The notes beneath the pieces were generated by a model. That model did no database searches and was not told the origin of the DNA. It was given only the letters and a program-made list of their open reading frames with translations. The translations under genes and the position numbers were made by a program. Of a stretch of DNA of 64,000 bases, positions 1-8,929 are shown in pieces. Within the stretch, counting starts at the first letter, position 1, and the number at the start of each line of letters is the position of its first letter. Source of the stretch: Tindallia californiensis (GTDB lineage: Bacteria; Bacillota; Clostridia; Peptostreptococcales; Tindalliaceae). Where the stretch lies: the NCBI RefSeq assembly GCF_900107405.1, contig NZ_FNPV01000001.1, positions 390,744 through 454,743 on the forward strand, read 5' to 3'.

Positions 1-1221
1 ATAAAGGCAACATACTTTAGAACAGTAGGCATTCCCGTCATGTCTGTCTCTGGAACCAGCACACTGAATAAAAACGATTCTTTTTGGTGCTTTACCATTC
101 GAAGGTCTATATAATTTTCCTTGTGTAGGCCCAGAAGCGTTAAGCATACGTTCTAGTTCCAAACTAGTGATCACATCAGGATGGTGCCCATAATGATACT
201 CTCCTAAGTGAGTAGGTTCATTCAACTCAAAACCTGTTGCTACAATAATAGCTCCATAATCGTTTTCAATCAATTGATCTTCCATTTCATAGTTAATGGC
301 ATCTGTAGGGCAGATTTTCTTGCACAGCCCACACTTTCCTGTCTTAAAATAAATACAGCTTTTTCGATCAAGTACCGGTTTATTAGGAACCGCCTGAGCA
401 AACAACGTATAAATAGCTTTTCTTTTACTATGACCTTGATCAAATTCGTTGCTTACCTTCGCCGGACATTTGGTTACACACTCACCACACCCTGTACATC
501 TTTCTTCATCAACACTGGTAGCACGTTTTCGGATGGTCACATGAAAGTTTCCAACATATCCGGATACATTTTCCAGTTCTGAGTATGTGTGCAACGTAAT
601 GTTTTCATGAGTCGCTGCTTCAACCATCTTTGGTGTAAGAATACAGGCGGAACAATCTAGTGTTGGGAATGTTTTATCAAACTGAGCCATTTTCCCACCA
701 ATGGATGATTCTTTCTCCAGCAAATCTACTGGATAACCTGCATCAGCAATATCTAAAGCAGCCTGAATACCAGCAATTCCACCACCAATCACCAAAGCTC
801 TTTTGTTTACTGATAAAGATTCTGCATGTAATGGTACCGCATAATAACTTTTTGCCACCGCTTTTTTGACTAAATCAATGGCTTTCACCGTTGCCTTCGC
901 TTTATCTGTGTGTACCCAGGAACAATGCTCTCTTATATTAGCAATCTCTACATAATATGGGTTTAATCCCTTACGGCTCATAAGTTGCTGAAATGTGGCT
1001 TCATGCATACGAGGTGAACAGGCTCCTATTACTACTCGGTCCAACTTGTGTTCATCAATGGCATTTCCTATATCGGACTGACCCACTTCTGAACAAAGAT
1101 ACTGAACATCCTGCGTATAAACGACGTGAGGCATCTTTTCCGTTGCTTTTGCTACCTGCTCAACGTCTACCATGTTTTTAATATTACTTCCACACCAGCA
1201 GATGAAAACTCCTATTCTCAA
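1..1221 (-). CDS. hdrA: Heterodisulfide reductase subunit A-like protein (HdrA), 3' end outside the window
   Basis: About 407 codons are visible and the frame is still open at position 1. HdrA is the FAD/Fe-S subunit of the cytoplasmic Hdr complex and, in known complexes, the site of flavin-based electron bifurcation. Visible in order are an N-terminal CWCG, a CSPRMHE segment, a dinucleotide-binding GGGIAGIQAAL, the HdrA signature CSACILTPKM, two 4Fe-4S motifs (CTGCGECVTKCP and CGLCKKICP) and, near the edge, CAGSRD followed by YCSKVCC. The start is a TTG at 1221 behind an AGGGAGG site, because no in-frame ATG sits close to a ribosome site. It is the last visible gene of the fumarate reductase-Hdr run. 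Family is certain; the electron partners are inferred. Confidence 0.93.
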   Translation of the reverse strand, partial: MRIGVFICWCGSNIKNMVDVEQVAKATEKMPHVVYTQDVQYLCSEVGQSDIGNAIDEHKLDRVVIGACSPRMHEATFQQLMSRKGLNPYYVEIANIREHCSWVHTDKAKATVKAIDLVKKAVAKSYYAVPLHAESLSVNKRALVIGGGIAGIQAALDIADAGYPVDLLEKESSIGGKMAQFDKTFPTLDCSACILTPKMVEAATHENITLHTYSELENVSGYVGNFHVTIRKRATSVDEERCTGCGECVTKCPAKVSNEFDQGHSKRKAIYTLFAQAVPNKPVLDRKSCIYFKTGKCGLCKKICPTDAINYEMEDQLIENDYGAIIVATGFELNEPTHLGEYHYGHHPDVITSLELERMLNASGPTQGKLYRPSNGKAPKRIVFIQCAGSRDRHDGNAYCSKVCCLY

Positions 1222-1248
1222 ATGGTTTCCCTCCCTACCTGGTCTATT

Positions 1249-1638
1249 TTAACGTCTAAACTTTCTCATATTAGCAATAACCGCCTGCCGTGGTACTCCT
1301 GCCGGTATTTCCGCCGAAACATTGGTTCGACCTCTTTCTCTCAAAATCATGGCACGGAAACCTTCCATAACTTTTGCCGGTTCAATATCCCGGGGACACC
1401 TGCTGGAGCACGCCAAGCATGAAGCACAAATCCACAATGATTTACTGTTTAGAACTTTTTCATATAATCCTAAATTGGTGAGCCACATCATTTGATGAGG
1501 CATATAATCCATTTCATCTGCAAAGGGACATCCCGAACTACATTTCATGCATTGATAACAATCTCTGACATCTTTTTTGATAATGTCGGCCAGTTCTTCA
1601 CGCTGTTGACTGGCTGCTGTTTTCTGCGGAATGCGCAT
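1249..1638 (-). CDS. hdrC: Heterodisulfide reductase subunit C-like 4Fe-4S protein (HdrC)
   Basis: A small cytoplasmic ferredoxin-like subunit that wires HdrB to HdrA. Two 4Fe-4S motifs are visible, CYQCMKCSSGCP near residue 27 and CASCLACSSRCP near residue 70, which is the usual HdrC architecture and length. I chose the ATG at 1638 (MRIPQK) because a GGGGGAGG site lies just upstream. A TTG at 1659 would add seven residues with no better ribosome site. The start lies inside the 3' end of hdrB, a 41-bp overlap suggesting translational coupling, and hdrA begins 27 bp downstream. Confidence 0.9.
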   Translation of the reverse strand: MRIPQKTAASQQREELADIIKKDVRDCYQCMKCSSGCPFADEMDYMPHQMMWLTNLGLYEKVLNSKSLWICASCLACSSRCPRDIEPAKVMEGFRAMILRERGRTNVSAEIPAGVPRQAVIANMRKFRR

Positions 1639-2455
1639 ATGCCTCCCCCTTTCTCTCAAGGGCTTCCATGCCGCCCATTGCTTCTACGATGGGTACTGTC
1701 ATATAGTTAATTGGCAATCGGTCTGTTTCTTCTATTTTCTCCTGACATTTTTCAAGATTGTATTTGCATAAAGGACAAGCTGTAATCATCTGGGTGGCAC
1801 CTGCTCTTTTAGCCGACTCTACGAGCTTAAGACTCATTTGCCGACTGACACCTTCTTCCTGACAGGTATGATAAGAGCCACAACAGTCAGTACTATAGGG
1901 ATAAGTAACGGTTTCGGCCCCTAAGGTGCGAACAATCTCTTCCATCAATTGGGGATTTTCACCATCAACTAAATTTATTTCCTTTTGTGGTCTTAAAAAT
2001 AAACAACCATAATAACTGGCAATTTTTTCACCTTCCAAAGGTGTTGTTACCATTTCTTTTAATTTTTTCATTCCGACATAATCCCGAAGGACTTCCATTA
2101 AATGAAGTACTTTTGTCTGTCCCTGATATTCAGTTTCCAAGTAATTACCAACTCGTTTTTGAGCTTCTTCGTCATTTTTCATCCGGTAATTGACACGTTT
2201 CAGCACATGATAGCAGGCACTGCATAAGGTCAGCAGCCCTTCCTGTTGCTCTTCTTCTGTTTGAACCAGAGCCCTCACGGAAGCCAGCAACCCTACATAT
2301 TCGTCCTGAGCTAACGGATAAACAGCACCACAACATTCCCACTCTTTTAGCTCTTTCGCCTCAATGCCCAGAGCTGCAAGGATTGCCAGTGATTCTTGTT
2401 CAAAACCGTCTTCTTTCTGTGCTCTTACGGTACAGCCGGGATAGTATCCTAGCAT
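1598..2455 (-). CDS. hdrB: Heterodisulfide reductase subunit B-like protein (HdrB)
   Basis: 285 residues carrying two CCG domains. The first has ECCGAVYPL with a downstream CSACYH; the second has DCCGSYH with a downstream CPLCKY. In HdrB these cysteines hold the non-cubane 4Fe-4S clusters that reduce a disulfide or donate to an attached reductase. The protein also opens with the typical YYPGC. It lies 30 bp after the fumarate reductase flavoprotein and overlaps hdrC. No methanogen-type CoM/CoB biosynthesis is visible, so the disulfide or electron acceptor is unknown. The adjacent flavoprotein suggests fumarate as the terminal acceptor. Confidence 0.92.
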   Translation of the reverse strand: MLGYYPGCTVRAQKEDGFEQESLAILAALGIEAKELKEWECCGAVYPLAQDEYVGLLASVRALVQTEEEQQEGLLTLCSACYHVLKRVNYRMKNDEEAQKRVGNYLETEYQGQTKVLHLMEVLRDYVGMKKLKEMVTTPLEGEKIASYYGCLFLRPQKEINLVDGENPQLMEEIVRTLGAETVTYPYSTDCCGSYHTCQEEGVSRQMSLKLVESAKRAGATQMITACPLCKYNLEKCQEKIEETDRLPINYMTVPIVEAMGGMEALERKGEAYAHSAENSSQSTA

Positions 2456-2485
2456 AGTATTCGCTCTCCTTTTTTCGGATTAACA

Positions 2486-4105
2486 TTAACCCTTCAGTCT
2501 TGGATTCCGGTTTTCTGGTAGTGGAATAAGAATCGGTGATAACAGTTGCTTTTCGATGCCTGCTTCTTTCAATTCTTTTTCAAAGGCATCTACATGTTCG
2601 TCATTTAGTTCTGTGGACGCACCGTTCATTTCCATCGCTCTCGCTGCCGCATTGCGACCTGCTCTTCTTCCCATCACTAAAATATCCAACAAAGAATTCC
2701 CCATTAAGCGGTTCCGTCCATGAATCCCACCAGAGACTTCTCCTGCAACAAACAAGTTCTCTATTGTGCTTTCTGCTTGATCATTAATCAGCACCCCACC
2801 ATTTTGATAGTGTAGCGTAGGATATACTAAAATTGGTTCTTTACGAATGTCGACACCAAACCTGGCAAACTGACGATACATGGCAGGTAACTCTTTTTCT
2901 ATGGTGCCTTCTCCATGCAATTCTTCAATCATAGGAGAGTCAAGCCATACTCCTAGCATACCAGAAGGAGCTTTTATTCCGTTCCCCCGGTCACACTCCC
3001 TGATAATTGCTGATGCTTCAACATCACGGGTTTCCAAGTGATAAACAAACTTTTCACCATGAATATTAATAGGCGTAGCGCCTAGTCCACGAACTTTTTC
3101 AGTGATAAGAAAGCCTTCCACCTGCTCTGGAAAACAAGCTCCTGTTGGATGATATTGCACTGTATCCATAAAAGCTAATTTAGCTCCCGCTCTATAGGCC
3201 AGCACAAGCCCATCAGCCGTTGCTCCGTAATGATTAGATGTTGGAAAGTTTTGTGTATGTAATCTTCCCAATCCACCTGTAGCTAAAATAACTGTTTTTG
3301 CTTTTACTACCATATATTCTTCTGTTTCCATATTATAAAGAACTGCGCCACCAACTTTACCCTGGTTATCCTTCAAAAGTTCCATCGCTGCACAAAATTC
3401 CACCACATTAATGTCTCTACAGATCACTTCATCCCGTAAAGTTCTCATGATTTCAGCACCGGTGTAATCTCTTGCTGAGTGCATTCTCATTCTGGAGGTA
3501 CCGCCACCATGTTTTGTTTTCATGGTTCCATCGGTATCTTTATCAAACATACATCCCAGATTTTCTAGCCAGCTAATTACATCTGGCGCATCACTTACCA
3601 GTGCTTTTACCAACTCCGGAATATTTGTATAGTGACCACCACCCATTACGTCCAAATAGTGTGTAGCCGGTGAGTCTGTTGGTTTATCTGCCGCCTGAAT
3701 ACCACCCTGGGCCATTACTGTATTAGCATCTCCAAAGCGTAATTTAGTAGCCATCATCACATCAGCACCGGATTCGTGGGCTATTAATGACGCTGCCGCA
3801 CCAGCACCGCCACCACCAATAACCAGTACATCCACTTGACGATCAGGCCGGTTAATATCAAATTTGCTTTTATCCGCTATGGCATATGCTTCTAAAACGT
3901 CTGCCAGCTCATGTGGAAATCGTTCTCCTTTATTTGGTCCAACCAACGCTTCTCGAAATTGCTCCTGAATATAATCTGGATGATGATTTCTTAGTACATC
4001 CTGTTTTTCTTCCGGTGTCATTCTAGGGTAATCATGTCCCAGGCGTTGTGGCCTGGTGGCTTCTACTTTTTTGATCAGTTCTCGTAACTCAGGTGTATAA
4101 CTCAT
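2486..4105 (-). CDS. Soluble fumarate reductase / succinate dehydrogenase flavoprotein subunit
   Basis: A 539-residue FAD protein of the SdhA/FrdA/NadB superfamily. The FAD-binding GGGGAGAAASL lies near residue 97. Later come MAQGGIQAA, the substrate-domain segment TSRMRMHSARDYTG, the active-site-like HPTGACFP and TEKVRGLGA, and the C-terminal GRNRLMGNSLLD typical of this family. It interconverts fumarate and succinate. It follows its Fe-S partner by 14 bp and is followed by hdrB, with no membrane-anchor (SdhC/D) gene nearby, so a cytoplasmic enzyme resembling thiol:fumarate reductase is likely. L-aspartate oxidase is less likely because of the Fe-S and Hdr partners and the absence of other nad genes. 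Confidence 0.87.
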   Translation of the reverse strand: MSYTPELRELIKKVEATRPQRLGHDYPRMTPEEKQDVLRNHHPDYIQEQFREALVGPNKGERFPHELADVLEAYAIADKSKFDINRPDRQVDVLVIGGGGAGAAASLIAHESGADVMMATKLRFGDANTVMAQGGIQAADKPTDSPATHYLDVMGGGHYTNIPELVKALVSDAPDVISWLENLGCMFDKDTDGTMKTKHGGGTSRMRMHSARDYTGAEIMRTLRDEVICRDINVVEFCAAMELLKDNQGKVGGAVLYNMETEEYMVVKAKTVILATGGLGRLHTQNFPTSNHYGATADGLVLAYRAGAKLAFMDTVQYHPTGACFPEQVEGFLITEKVRGLGATPINIHGEKFVYHLETRDVEASAIIRECDRGNGIKAPSGMLGVWLDSPMIEELHGEGTIEKELPAMYRQFARFGVDIRKEPILVYPTLHYQNGGVLINDQAESTIENLFVAGEVSGGIHGRNRLMGNSLLDILVMGRRAGRNAAARAMEMNGASTELNDEHVDAFEKELKEAGIEKQLLSPILIPLPENRNPRLKG

Positions 4106-4119
4106 GCTTCCACGCCTCC

Positions 4120-4830
4120 TTATTCTATATTGCGATTATCGTATTGATCTGCTAATGCTTCTTTGCTGGCATTCATTAATTCTTGCAGTGCTTCTTCATG
4201 CTTACCATCTTTTATTTCCTTTATCCGTTCCTGTAAATCCTCAGCTTTTGGAACTAAATAACGGCTATGAAGTCTTCGACTCAACAGGGCTACCTTATAC
4301 TGAAGAATATTAGCCGGACATTTTGTTGCGCATAATCCGCACATTAGGCAGTCAAAAGACTCATCCGCTGCTTTTGATATTTCGCCCCGAATAGAATGAG
4401 CAATATACTTCATTACTTTAATATCTTGAGGACAAACATTGCTACAAGCATTACATCCTACACATTTTGTAATTTCAGGAAAAATTTCTGCCAACTGGTC
4501 GGCATCACCCTGCAACTCGTCTAATTGATACTGTACTTTGTGTGCTGGATAAAATGGAATTTGAGTCAGGTACATATCATTTTCTACTTTTGTCTGACAG
4601 GCTAATCCTACTTTTAACTCATGATCCCCCGCTACTCTGTATACAGTGGAGCAAGCTCCACAAAATCCAGCACGACATCCACATCCCCGGATAAGGGTAT
4701 ACCCAGCATACTCAAATCCTTTCATAATCGTTAACGAATCTGGCACCGTATACTTTTTTCCCATGATGTAAATATCTACCATGTTTTGACTTTGATTCTT
4801 TTCTTGACCTTTAACCTCTTTCGCCACCAA
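4120..4830 (-). CDS. Fumarate reductase-type iron-sulfur subunit
   Basis: 236 residues. The N-terminal half has a plant-ferredoxin-like [2Fe-2S] set (CGCRAGFCGAC plus a later ACQ). The C-terminal half has two 4Fe-4S motifs, CVGCNACSNVCP and CLMCGLCATKCP, the order found in SdhB/FrdB. It should pass electrons between HdrBC and the flavoprotein encoded 14 bp downstream. Unlike methanogen TfrB it has no fused CCG domains; those are supplied by the separate hdrB gene. A gap of about 165 bp separates it from the fumarase genes upstream on the same strand, so it may have its own promoter or be cotranscribed. Confidence 0.87.
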   Translation of the reverse strand: MVAKEVKGQEKNQSQNMVDIYIMGKKYTVPDSLTIMKGFEYAGYTLIRGCGCRAGFCGACSTVYRVAGDHELKVGLACQTKVENDMYLTQIPFYPAHKVQYQLDELQGDADQLAEIFPEITKCVGCNACSNVCPQDIKVMKYIAHSIRGEISKAADESFDCLMCGLCATKCPANILQYKVALLSRRLHSRYLVPKAEDLQERIKEIKDGKHEEALQELMNASKEALADQYDNRNIE

Positions 4831-4995
4831 TAACCCTCCTCTTTTTTCTATTGATTGCTTTTTAATTGTTTTATATTATTATCCAGGCCTGTATAAAAAC
4901 TTCTAACCTTTTTTAGGAGTATTTCTTCCATCGAAAGCTAGAGCACATTACCCAAATACTTCGTACCGCTTATCTCTCTTGCAGAAGAGTAAGAT

Positions 4996-5619
4996 TTAGC
5001 GACGGTAATCATTGGATAAAAAGCGGACCTGGTTTTTCAAGTTTGCTAAAGCTTCTTCTTTTCGTTTTTGATAAAGAATTCTATTGTTGGCAAACAAATT
5101 GTTTCCTTTGGTATCAATCGTCACGACCAAGGGACCTAATTCCTCCACCCTGCAAAACCACAAGGCTTCCGGCATGCCAAGTTCCAGCCATTCTACTTTT
5201 TCAATTGCTACTATTTGGTGGGCAATAGAAACAGCACAACCGCCAGGGATCATACAATGTATCACTTTGTTCCGTTGACAAGCTTCCGTTGTTCTTTTTC
5301 CCATTCCACCTTTCCCTACCATTAAGCGAATTCCGGTGGATTCCATAAATTCTTTTGCCAGCGTCTCCATTCTCATACTGGTCGTTGGACCAACAGAAAT
5401 CATCTGATATTGTCCTTCTTCATCTTGTTTAACAATAGGTCCAGCATGAAACACAGCTCCGTTTTTAAGATTTGCCGGTATTTCATTCTTTTTTGCTAAA
5501 AAGTGCTGATGTGCCATATCCCGACTGGTTACGATGTGTCCATTCAAGTAAAATACATCGCCAATACTTAGTTTCTCTACCACTTCTTCTGTTAATGGAG
5601 TGCTGAGGATCCTTTTCAT
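4996..5619 (-). CDS. Class I fumarate hydratase, beta (C-terminal domain) subunit
   Basis: About 207 residues matching the C-terminal swivel domain of class I Fe-S hydro-lyases (fumarase or L-tartrate dehydratase). Typical segments are GDVFYLNGHIVTSRDMAH near the start, GPTTSMRM, GKGGM and the PGGCAV stretch. It completes the active site of the alpha subunit. Its start overlaps the alpha stop codon: an ATG at 5619 sits inside the TGATG overlap and a GTG at 5622 is also possible, so the two are translationally coupled. Tartrate dehydratase cannot be excluded from sequence, but the adjacent fumarate reductase favours fumarase. Confidence 0.85.
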   Translation of the reverse strand: MKRILSTPLTEEVVEKLSIGDVFYLNGHIVTSRDMAHQHFLAKKNEIPANLKNGAVFHAGPIVKQDEEGQYQMISVGPTTSMRMETLAKEFMESTGIRLMVGKGGMGKRTTEACQRNKVIHCMIPGGCAVSIAHQIVAIEKVEWLELGMPEALWFCRVEELGPLVVTIDTKGNNLFANNRILYQKRKEEALANLKNQVRFLSNDYRR

Positions 5620-6515
5620 CACAATCCCCCTTTGTGAGATAAGATCTCATAAGAGCCATCTTTTTTGAAACGTATTACTCCTTTACGATGAACCCAACAA
5701 CCAACACTGACAGCCACTGAAATTGTAGCCGGATGCCTTGCGGCTGTTTCCAAATGAACCCCCATTACAGAAGTTTTACCCGATAGTCCTTGTGGGCCAA
5801 AACCAATATAGTTAATACCTTCTTCCATAGCTTTTTCCATTTCTGCCGCTTTTTGATTTTGATTTTTGCTCCCTAGAGGACGAAGAATCGCTTTTTTCGA
5901 GAGCAGTGCTGCATTTTCCATAGATCCTGCAATTCCAACTCCTACAAGTAATGGCGGGCAGGCGTTAATTCCTTTTTCAACGATTGTATCATATACAAAA
6001 TTCACCACACCCTCGTAGCCTTCTGAAGGCATTAGGGTAGTTGCTCTTCCCGGCATACTACTTCCACCGCCGGTCATATATAGTTGAATTTCCACCTCAT
6101 CACTCTCATCCTTAATATCCCAGTGAAGAAAAGGAGTTCTTTCTCCTGTATTGTCACCAGAGTTTTCTTCATCAAAAATGGAAATAGCGTTCGATCTTAG
6201 GGGTGCTTCCGTTGTTGCTTTTTTCACAGCTTCTCTTAATACCTGTTTTAACTGATACTGATACGGATATTTTGAACCAACGTTTAGAAAGAAATTAATA
6301 AGTCCGGTATCCTGACATATTGGTCGATCCATCTCGATGGCTTTCTCTAAATTCTCGAACATAGAGCAATACATTTCCTTAGCCATTTTCTGGTCTTCCA
6401 ATTCTCTCAGCTCTATCAATCTTTTCAAGACATCATCTGGCAAACGCTTACTCGTCATTGAAATAAACCGGGCCATTATTTCAGTCATTTCGCAAATCAT
6501 TTTGGAGTTGGTCAT
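5619..6515 (-). CDS. Class I fumarate hydratase, alpha (N-terminal, 4Fe-4S) subunit
   Basis: 298 residues of the Fe-S-dependent hydro-lyase alpha family. Cluster cysteines fit CQDTG (after DRPI), the ACPPLLVGVG stretch and the C-terminal VGCWVHR, with GGGSSMPG also present. It hydrates fumarate to malate and reversibly links malate to the fumarate reductase encoded downstream. The gene has an AAGGAGG ribosome site and is first of a minus-strand series facing away from the GntR gene. Promoter-like hexamers (TTGTGG, 17 bp, TAGAAT at 6708-6736) lie upstream. L-tartrate dehydratase alpha is the alternative. Confidence 0.86.
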   Translation of the reverse strand: MTNSKMICEMTEIMARFISMTSKRLPDDVLKRLIELRELEDQKMAKEMYCSMFENLEKAIEMDRPICQDTGLINFFLNVGSKYPYQYQLKQVLREAVKKATTEAPLRSNAISIFDEENSGDNTGERTPFLHWDIKDESDEVEIQLYMTGGGSSMPGRATTLMPSEGYEGVVNFVYDTIVEKGINACPPLLVGVGIAGSMENAALLSKKAILRPLGSKNQNQKAAEMEKAMEEGINYIGFGPQGLSGKTSVMGVHLETAARHPATISVAVSVGCWVHRKGVIRFKKDGSYEILSHKGGL

Positions 6516-6707
6516 CTAAATCCTCCTTCACTTGCTTTGAACTAACAGGATTGGATCCAATATCCATCTACATCATACTCCTGACTCTTAATTTTGTCAA
6601 TAAATTATCAATCATTTTCTCCATTACTTTTCTATTTGTTTTAACTTGTCTTTATACTGCCTCTCTTTCATGAAGATTTTCATTTTAACGAAAGTCTTGC
6701 TATGTTC

Positions 6708-6736
6708 ATTCTACATGTGGTAGTATGAGTCCACAA
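6708..6736 (-). promoter_or_regulatory. Candidate divergent fumarase/GntR promoter region with an embedded palindrome
   Basis: On the minus strand TTGTGG (6731-6736) and TAGAAT (6708-6713) are 17 bp apart and point to the fumarase genes. On the plus strand TTGCTA and TAGTAT can serve the GntR gene. The perfect inverted repeat CTACATGTGGTAG occupies 6711-6723, overlapping the -10 regions of both, so it is a candidate GntR operator. Confidence 0.5.
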
Positions 6737-6767
6737 TTACTTTTCTTGACTAGAAGGAATGATTATC

Positions 6768-7409
6768 ATGGTTAACCAAATTAAAATAATGCCTGTTCGT
6801 GAACGTGTTGCGTCCGAGCTACGCAAAGCCATTCTTACAGAAGCATTTCCTCCTGGCACCGAGTTAACACAGCATAAAATTGCTGAAATGTTAGGTGTGT
6901 CAAGAATGCCTGTGAGAGAAGCTATTCAAATGCTTGCTTCAGAAGGGCTTATTGAAATGCGCCCCAATCGGAGTGCGGTTGTCCAGCAAGTTCCTGATGC
7001 TTTTATTCGTGAACATTTTGACATTCGAATCATATTGGAATGCGAAACTGTCGAAAGGGCTTGTTTACGTATAGATGATTTTCAACCACTAAAAAACATC
7101 CATGAACGTCATCGAAAGGCTGTTGAATCCGGTCTTTTAGAAGATATCCAGCATACTAATCAATCTTTCCATCTACTTCTTTGGGAAGCTTCTGGTAATG
7201 TCAAACTCAAAAACATGCTCATGCAACTTTGGAATGGCGTTACCATTAGCCGACCTGGCAGCAGTATTCTTCATTTACATGATGAACATGATAAAATTTT
7301 TGAAGCCGTAATCAATCGAAATACCAACGCTGCCCGCGATGCTATGAAAAGGCATTTGGAGCGTGGAATGCAAGATATTCTCAACCGACAAATTTATCGA
7401 ACAAAGTAA
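6768..7409 (+). CDS. GntR-family (FadR/FCD type) transcriptional regulator
   Basis: About 213 residues. The N-terminal winged helix has the GntR pattern: RVASELRKAILTEAFPPGT, then LTQHKIAEMLGVSRMPVREA and the wing. The C-terminal helical FCD domain has paired His/Asp residues (for example EHFDIR and the RHLERGM tail) that normally bind a metal and a small carboxylate. The ATG at 6768 lies 9 nt after an AAGGA site; an ATG at 6759 would abut it. The gene is divergent from the fumarase-reductase series with a palindrome between them, so it probably senses a dicarboxylate or related acid and controls that series. The ligand is inferred. Confidence 0.87.
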   Translation: MVNQIKIMPVRERVASELRKAILTEAFPPGTELTQHKIAEMLGVSRMPVREAIQMLASEGLIEMRPNRSAVVQQVPDAFIREHFDIRIILECETVERACLRIDDFQPLKNIHERHRKAVESGLLEDIQHTNQSFHLLLWEASGNVKLKNMLMQLWNGVTISRPGSSILHLHDEHDKIFEAVINRNTNAARDAMKRHLERGMQDILNRQIYRTK

Positions 7410-7417
7410 CATAAAGC

Positions 7418-7444
7418 AACCCGCTATAAAGCGGGTTTTTTTTA
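7418..7444 (+). terminator. Intrinsic terminator after the GntR gene
   Basis: AACCCGCT, a four-base loop and AGCGGGTT are followed by a run of T on the plus strand, right after the GntR stop codon. It also separates the convergent CoA-transferase gene. Confidence 0.85.
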
Positions 7445-8929
7445 TCGCATTTTTTTTGTTTGAACAAATTTTTCATGCCAGCTAAGAGAATCGCCAAGGG
7501 TGTGCGGCGTATGACATGATCCTTCTTTAGCTTTATTAAGGTATTCTTCCAAAGGTTTTTGATAATCTGGATGGGCACAGTTTTCAATAATCGCTTCTGC
7601 CCGCTGAACTGGACTAAGGCCACGAAGATCAGCAAGTCCTTGTTCTGTAACAATGATATTCACATCGTGTTCCGTATGATCTACATGGGACACCATCGGT
7701 ACAATCGAAGATATATCACCATTTTTTGCTATCGAAGGTGTTGTGAAAATGCTCAAATAACTAGCTCTTGTAAAATCACCTGATCCGCCAATGCCATTCA
7801 TCATTTTAGAACCCATGATATGCGTTGAATTTACATTTCCAAAAATATCCGCTTCAATTGCCGTATTCATTGCAATAGAGCCAATTCTTCTAATCACTTC
7901 TGGATTGTTACTAATTTCCATGGGACGAAGCAGCACTTTGCTCCGATATTCATCAAAATTTTGATAAAAACGCTGAAATCCTTCAGGCGAAAGAGTTAAC
8001 GATGTTCCGGAAGCAAACTTAAACGTCCCTTCGTCCAGTAAATCTAGTACATTGTCTTGAATTACTTCCGAGTAAAAGATTAGATCTTTGAAGCGAGAAT
8101 CAGAAATGCCTTTCAACACTGCATTCGCCACACTGCCTACACCAGATTGGAGTGGTAATAATTTTTCCGGTAAACGCCCTACTTCAACTTCCTTTTCAAA
8201 GAAGCCTATTAGGTTTTTTGCAATTTGACGACTGTTCTCGTCAACAGGCGCAAACCCGATAGGGTCATCTTCCAAGTCTGTTATCACAATGGCTTTAATT
8301 TTACTAGGATCCACTTCTATATAAGGCTTTCCAATTCGATCCACAGGATTGACCAAAGGTATTGGTTGTCTGTTTGGCGGATCTTCCGGCTGGTATATGT
8401 CATGAATACCACATAACTCTAAAGGTTTTTTGGTATTGATTTCGACAATTATATGTTCTGCCTCACTGCAAAACACAGGGCTAGCACCAATAGAAGTAGT
8501 CGGAACAATATAACCTTCTTCTGTTATTTGTGCCGCTTCCACTAAAGCTACATCTATTTTTCCGTAAAATCCATAACGAATTTGCTGAGAAAAATGACTG
8601 AGATGAATGTCAGCGTAATGAACATCACAGCTATTCAAAGCTTTTCTCATTGAGTTGTTGGTCTGATAAGGCATTCGCTTACTTATAATACCTGCTTCTG
8701 CAAAAATTCCATCAAGGCTTTGTCCTACAGAAGCACCCGTATATAAGTTGATCTTAAAATCCTCTTCTTTTTCAACCATCTTCACCAGAGCTTCCGGAAC
8801 CGCTTTGGGATAACCGGTTGGAGTGAAGCCACTAGTGCCTAATGTCATACCACTTTTGATCATTCCTGCTGCTTCTTTTGCTGATGTGATTTTGCTGTGA
8901 AGACTCTTACATTTTACTCTTTCTTCCAC
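7442..8929 (-). CDS. Acetyl-CoA hydrolase/transferase family: succinyl-CoA:acetate CoA-transferase
   Basis: About 495 residues of the Cat1/AarC class. The start region (KITSAKEAAGMIKSGMTLGTSGFTPTGYPKAVP) and the GSGGxGDF-like GIGGSGDFTRASYLS are typical, and YSEVIQD contains the glutamate expected to form the enzyme-CoA thioester. It moves CoA between succinate, acetate or a similar acid, conserving energy in succinate or 4-carbon fermentation. I chose the GTG at 8929 because AAGGAGG lies 8 nt upstream and it matches the usual family N terminus. The longer ATG form from 8986 adds residues unlike the family. Acetate and succinate specificity is inferred from the family and context. Confidence 0.86.
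   Translation of the reverse strand: MEERVKCKSLHSKITSAKEAAGMIKSGMTLGTSGFTPTGYPKAVPEALVKMVEKEEDFKINLYTGASVGQSLDGIFAEAGIISKRMPYQTNNSMRKALNSCDVHYADIHLSHFSQQIRYGFYGKIDVALVEAAQITEEGYIVPTTSIGASPVFCSEAEHIIVEINTKKPLELCGIHDIYQPEDPPNRQPIPLVNPVDRIGKPYIEVDPSKIKAIVITDLEDDPIGFAPVDENSRQIAKNLIGFFEKEVEVGRLPEKLLPLQSGVGSVANAVLKGISDSRFKDLIFYSEVIQDNVLDLLDEGTFKFASGTSLTLSPEGFQRFYQNFDEYRSKVLLRPMEISNNPEVIRRIGSIAMNTAIEADIFGNVNSTHIMGSKMMNGIGGSGDFTRASYLSIFTTPSIAKNGDISSIVPMVSHVDHTEHDVNIIVTEQGLADLRGLSPVQRAEAIIENCAHPDYQKPLEEYLNKAKEGSCHTPHTLGDSLSWHEKFVQTKKMR

Noticed and set aside
208..582. Plus-strand open frame opposite hdrA
   Set aside because: It is antisense to a convincingly conserved HdrA sequence and has no recognisable family or ribosome site.
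1598..1638. Frameshift between hdrB and hdrC
   Set aside because: Both proteins are complete with all cluster cysteines; the overlap is better explained by translational coupling.
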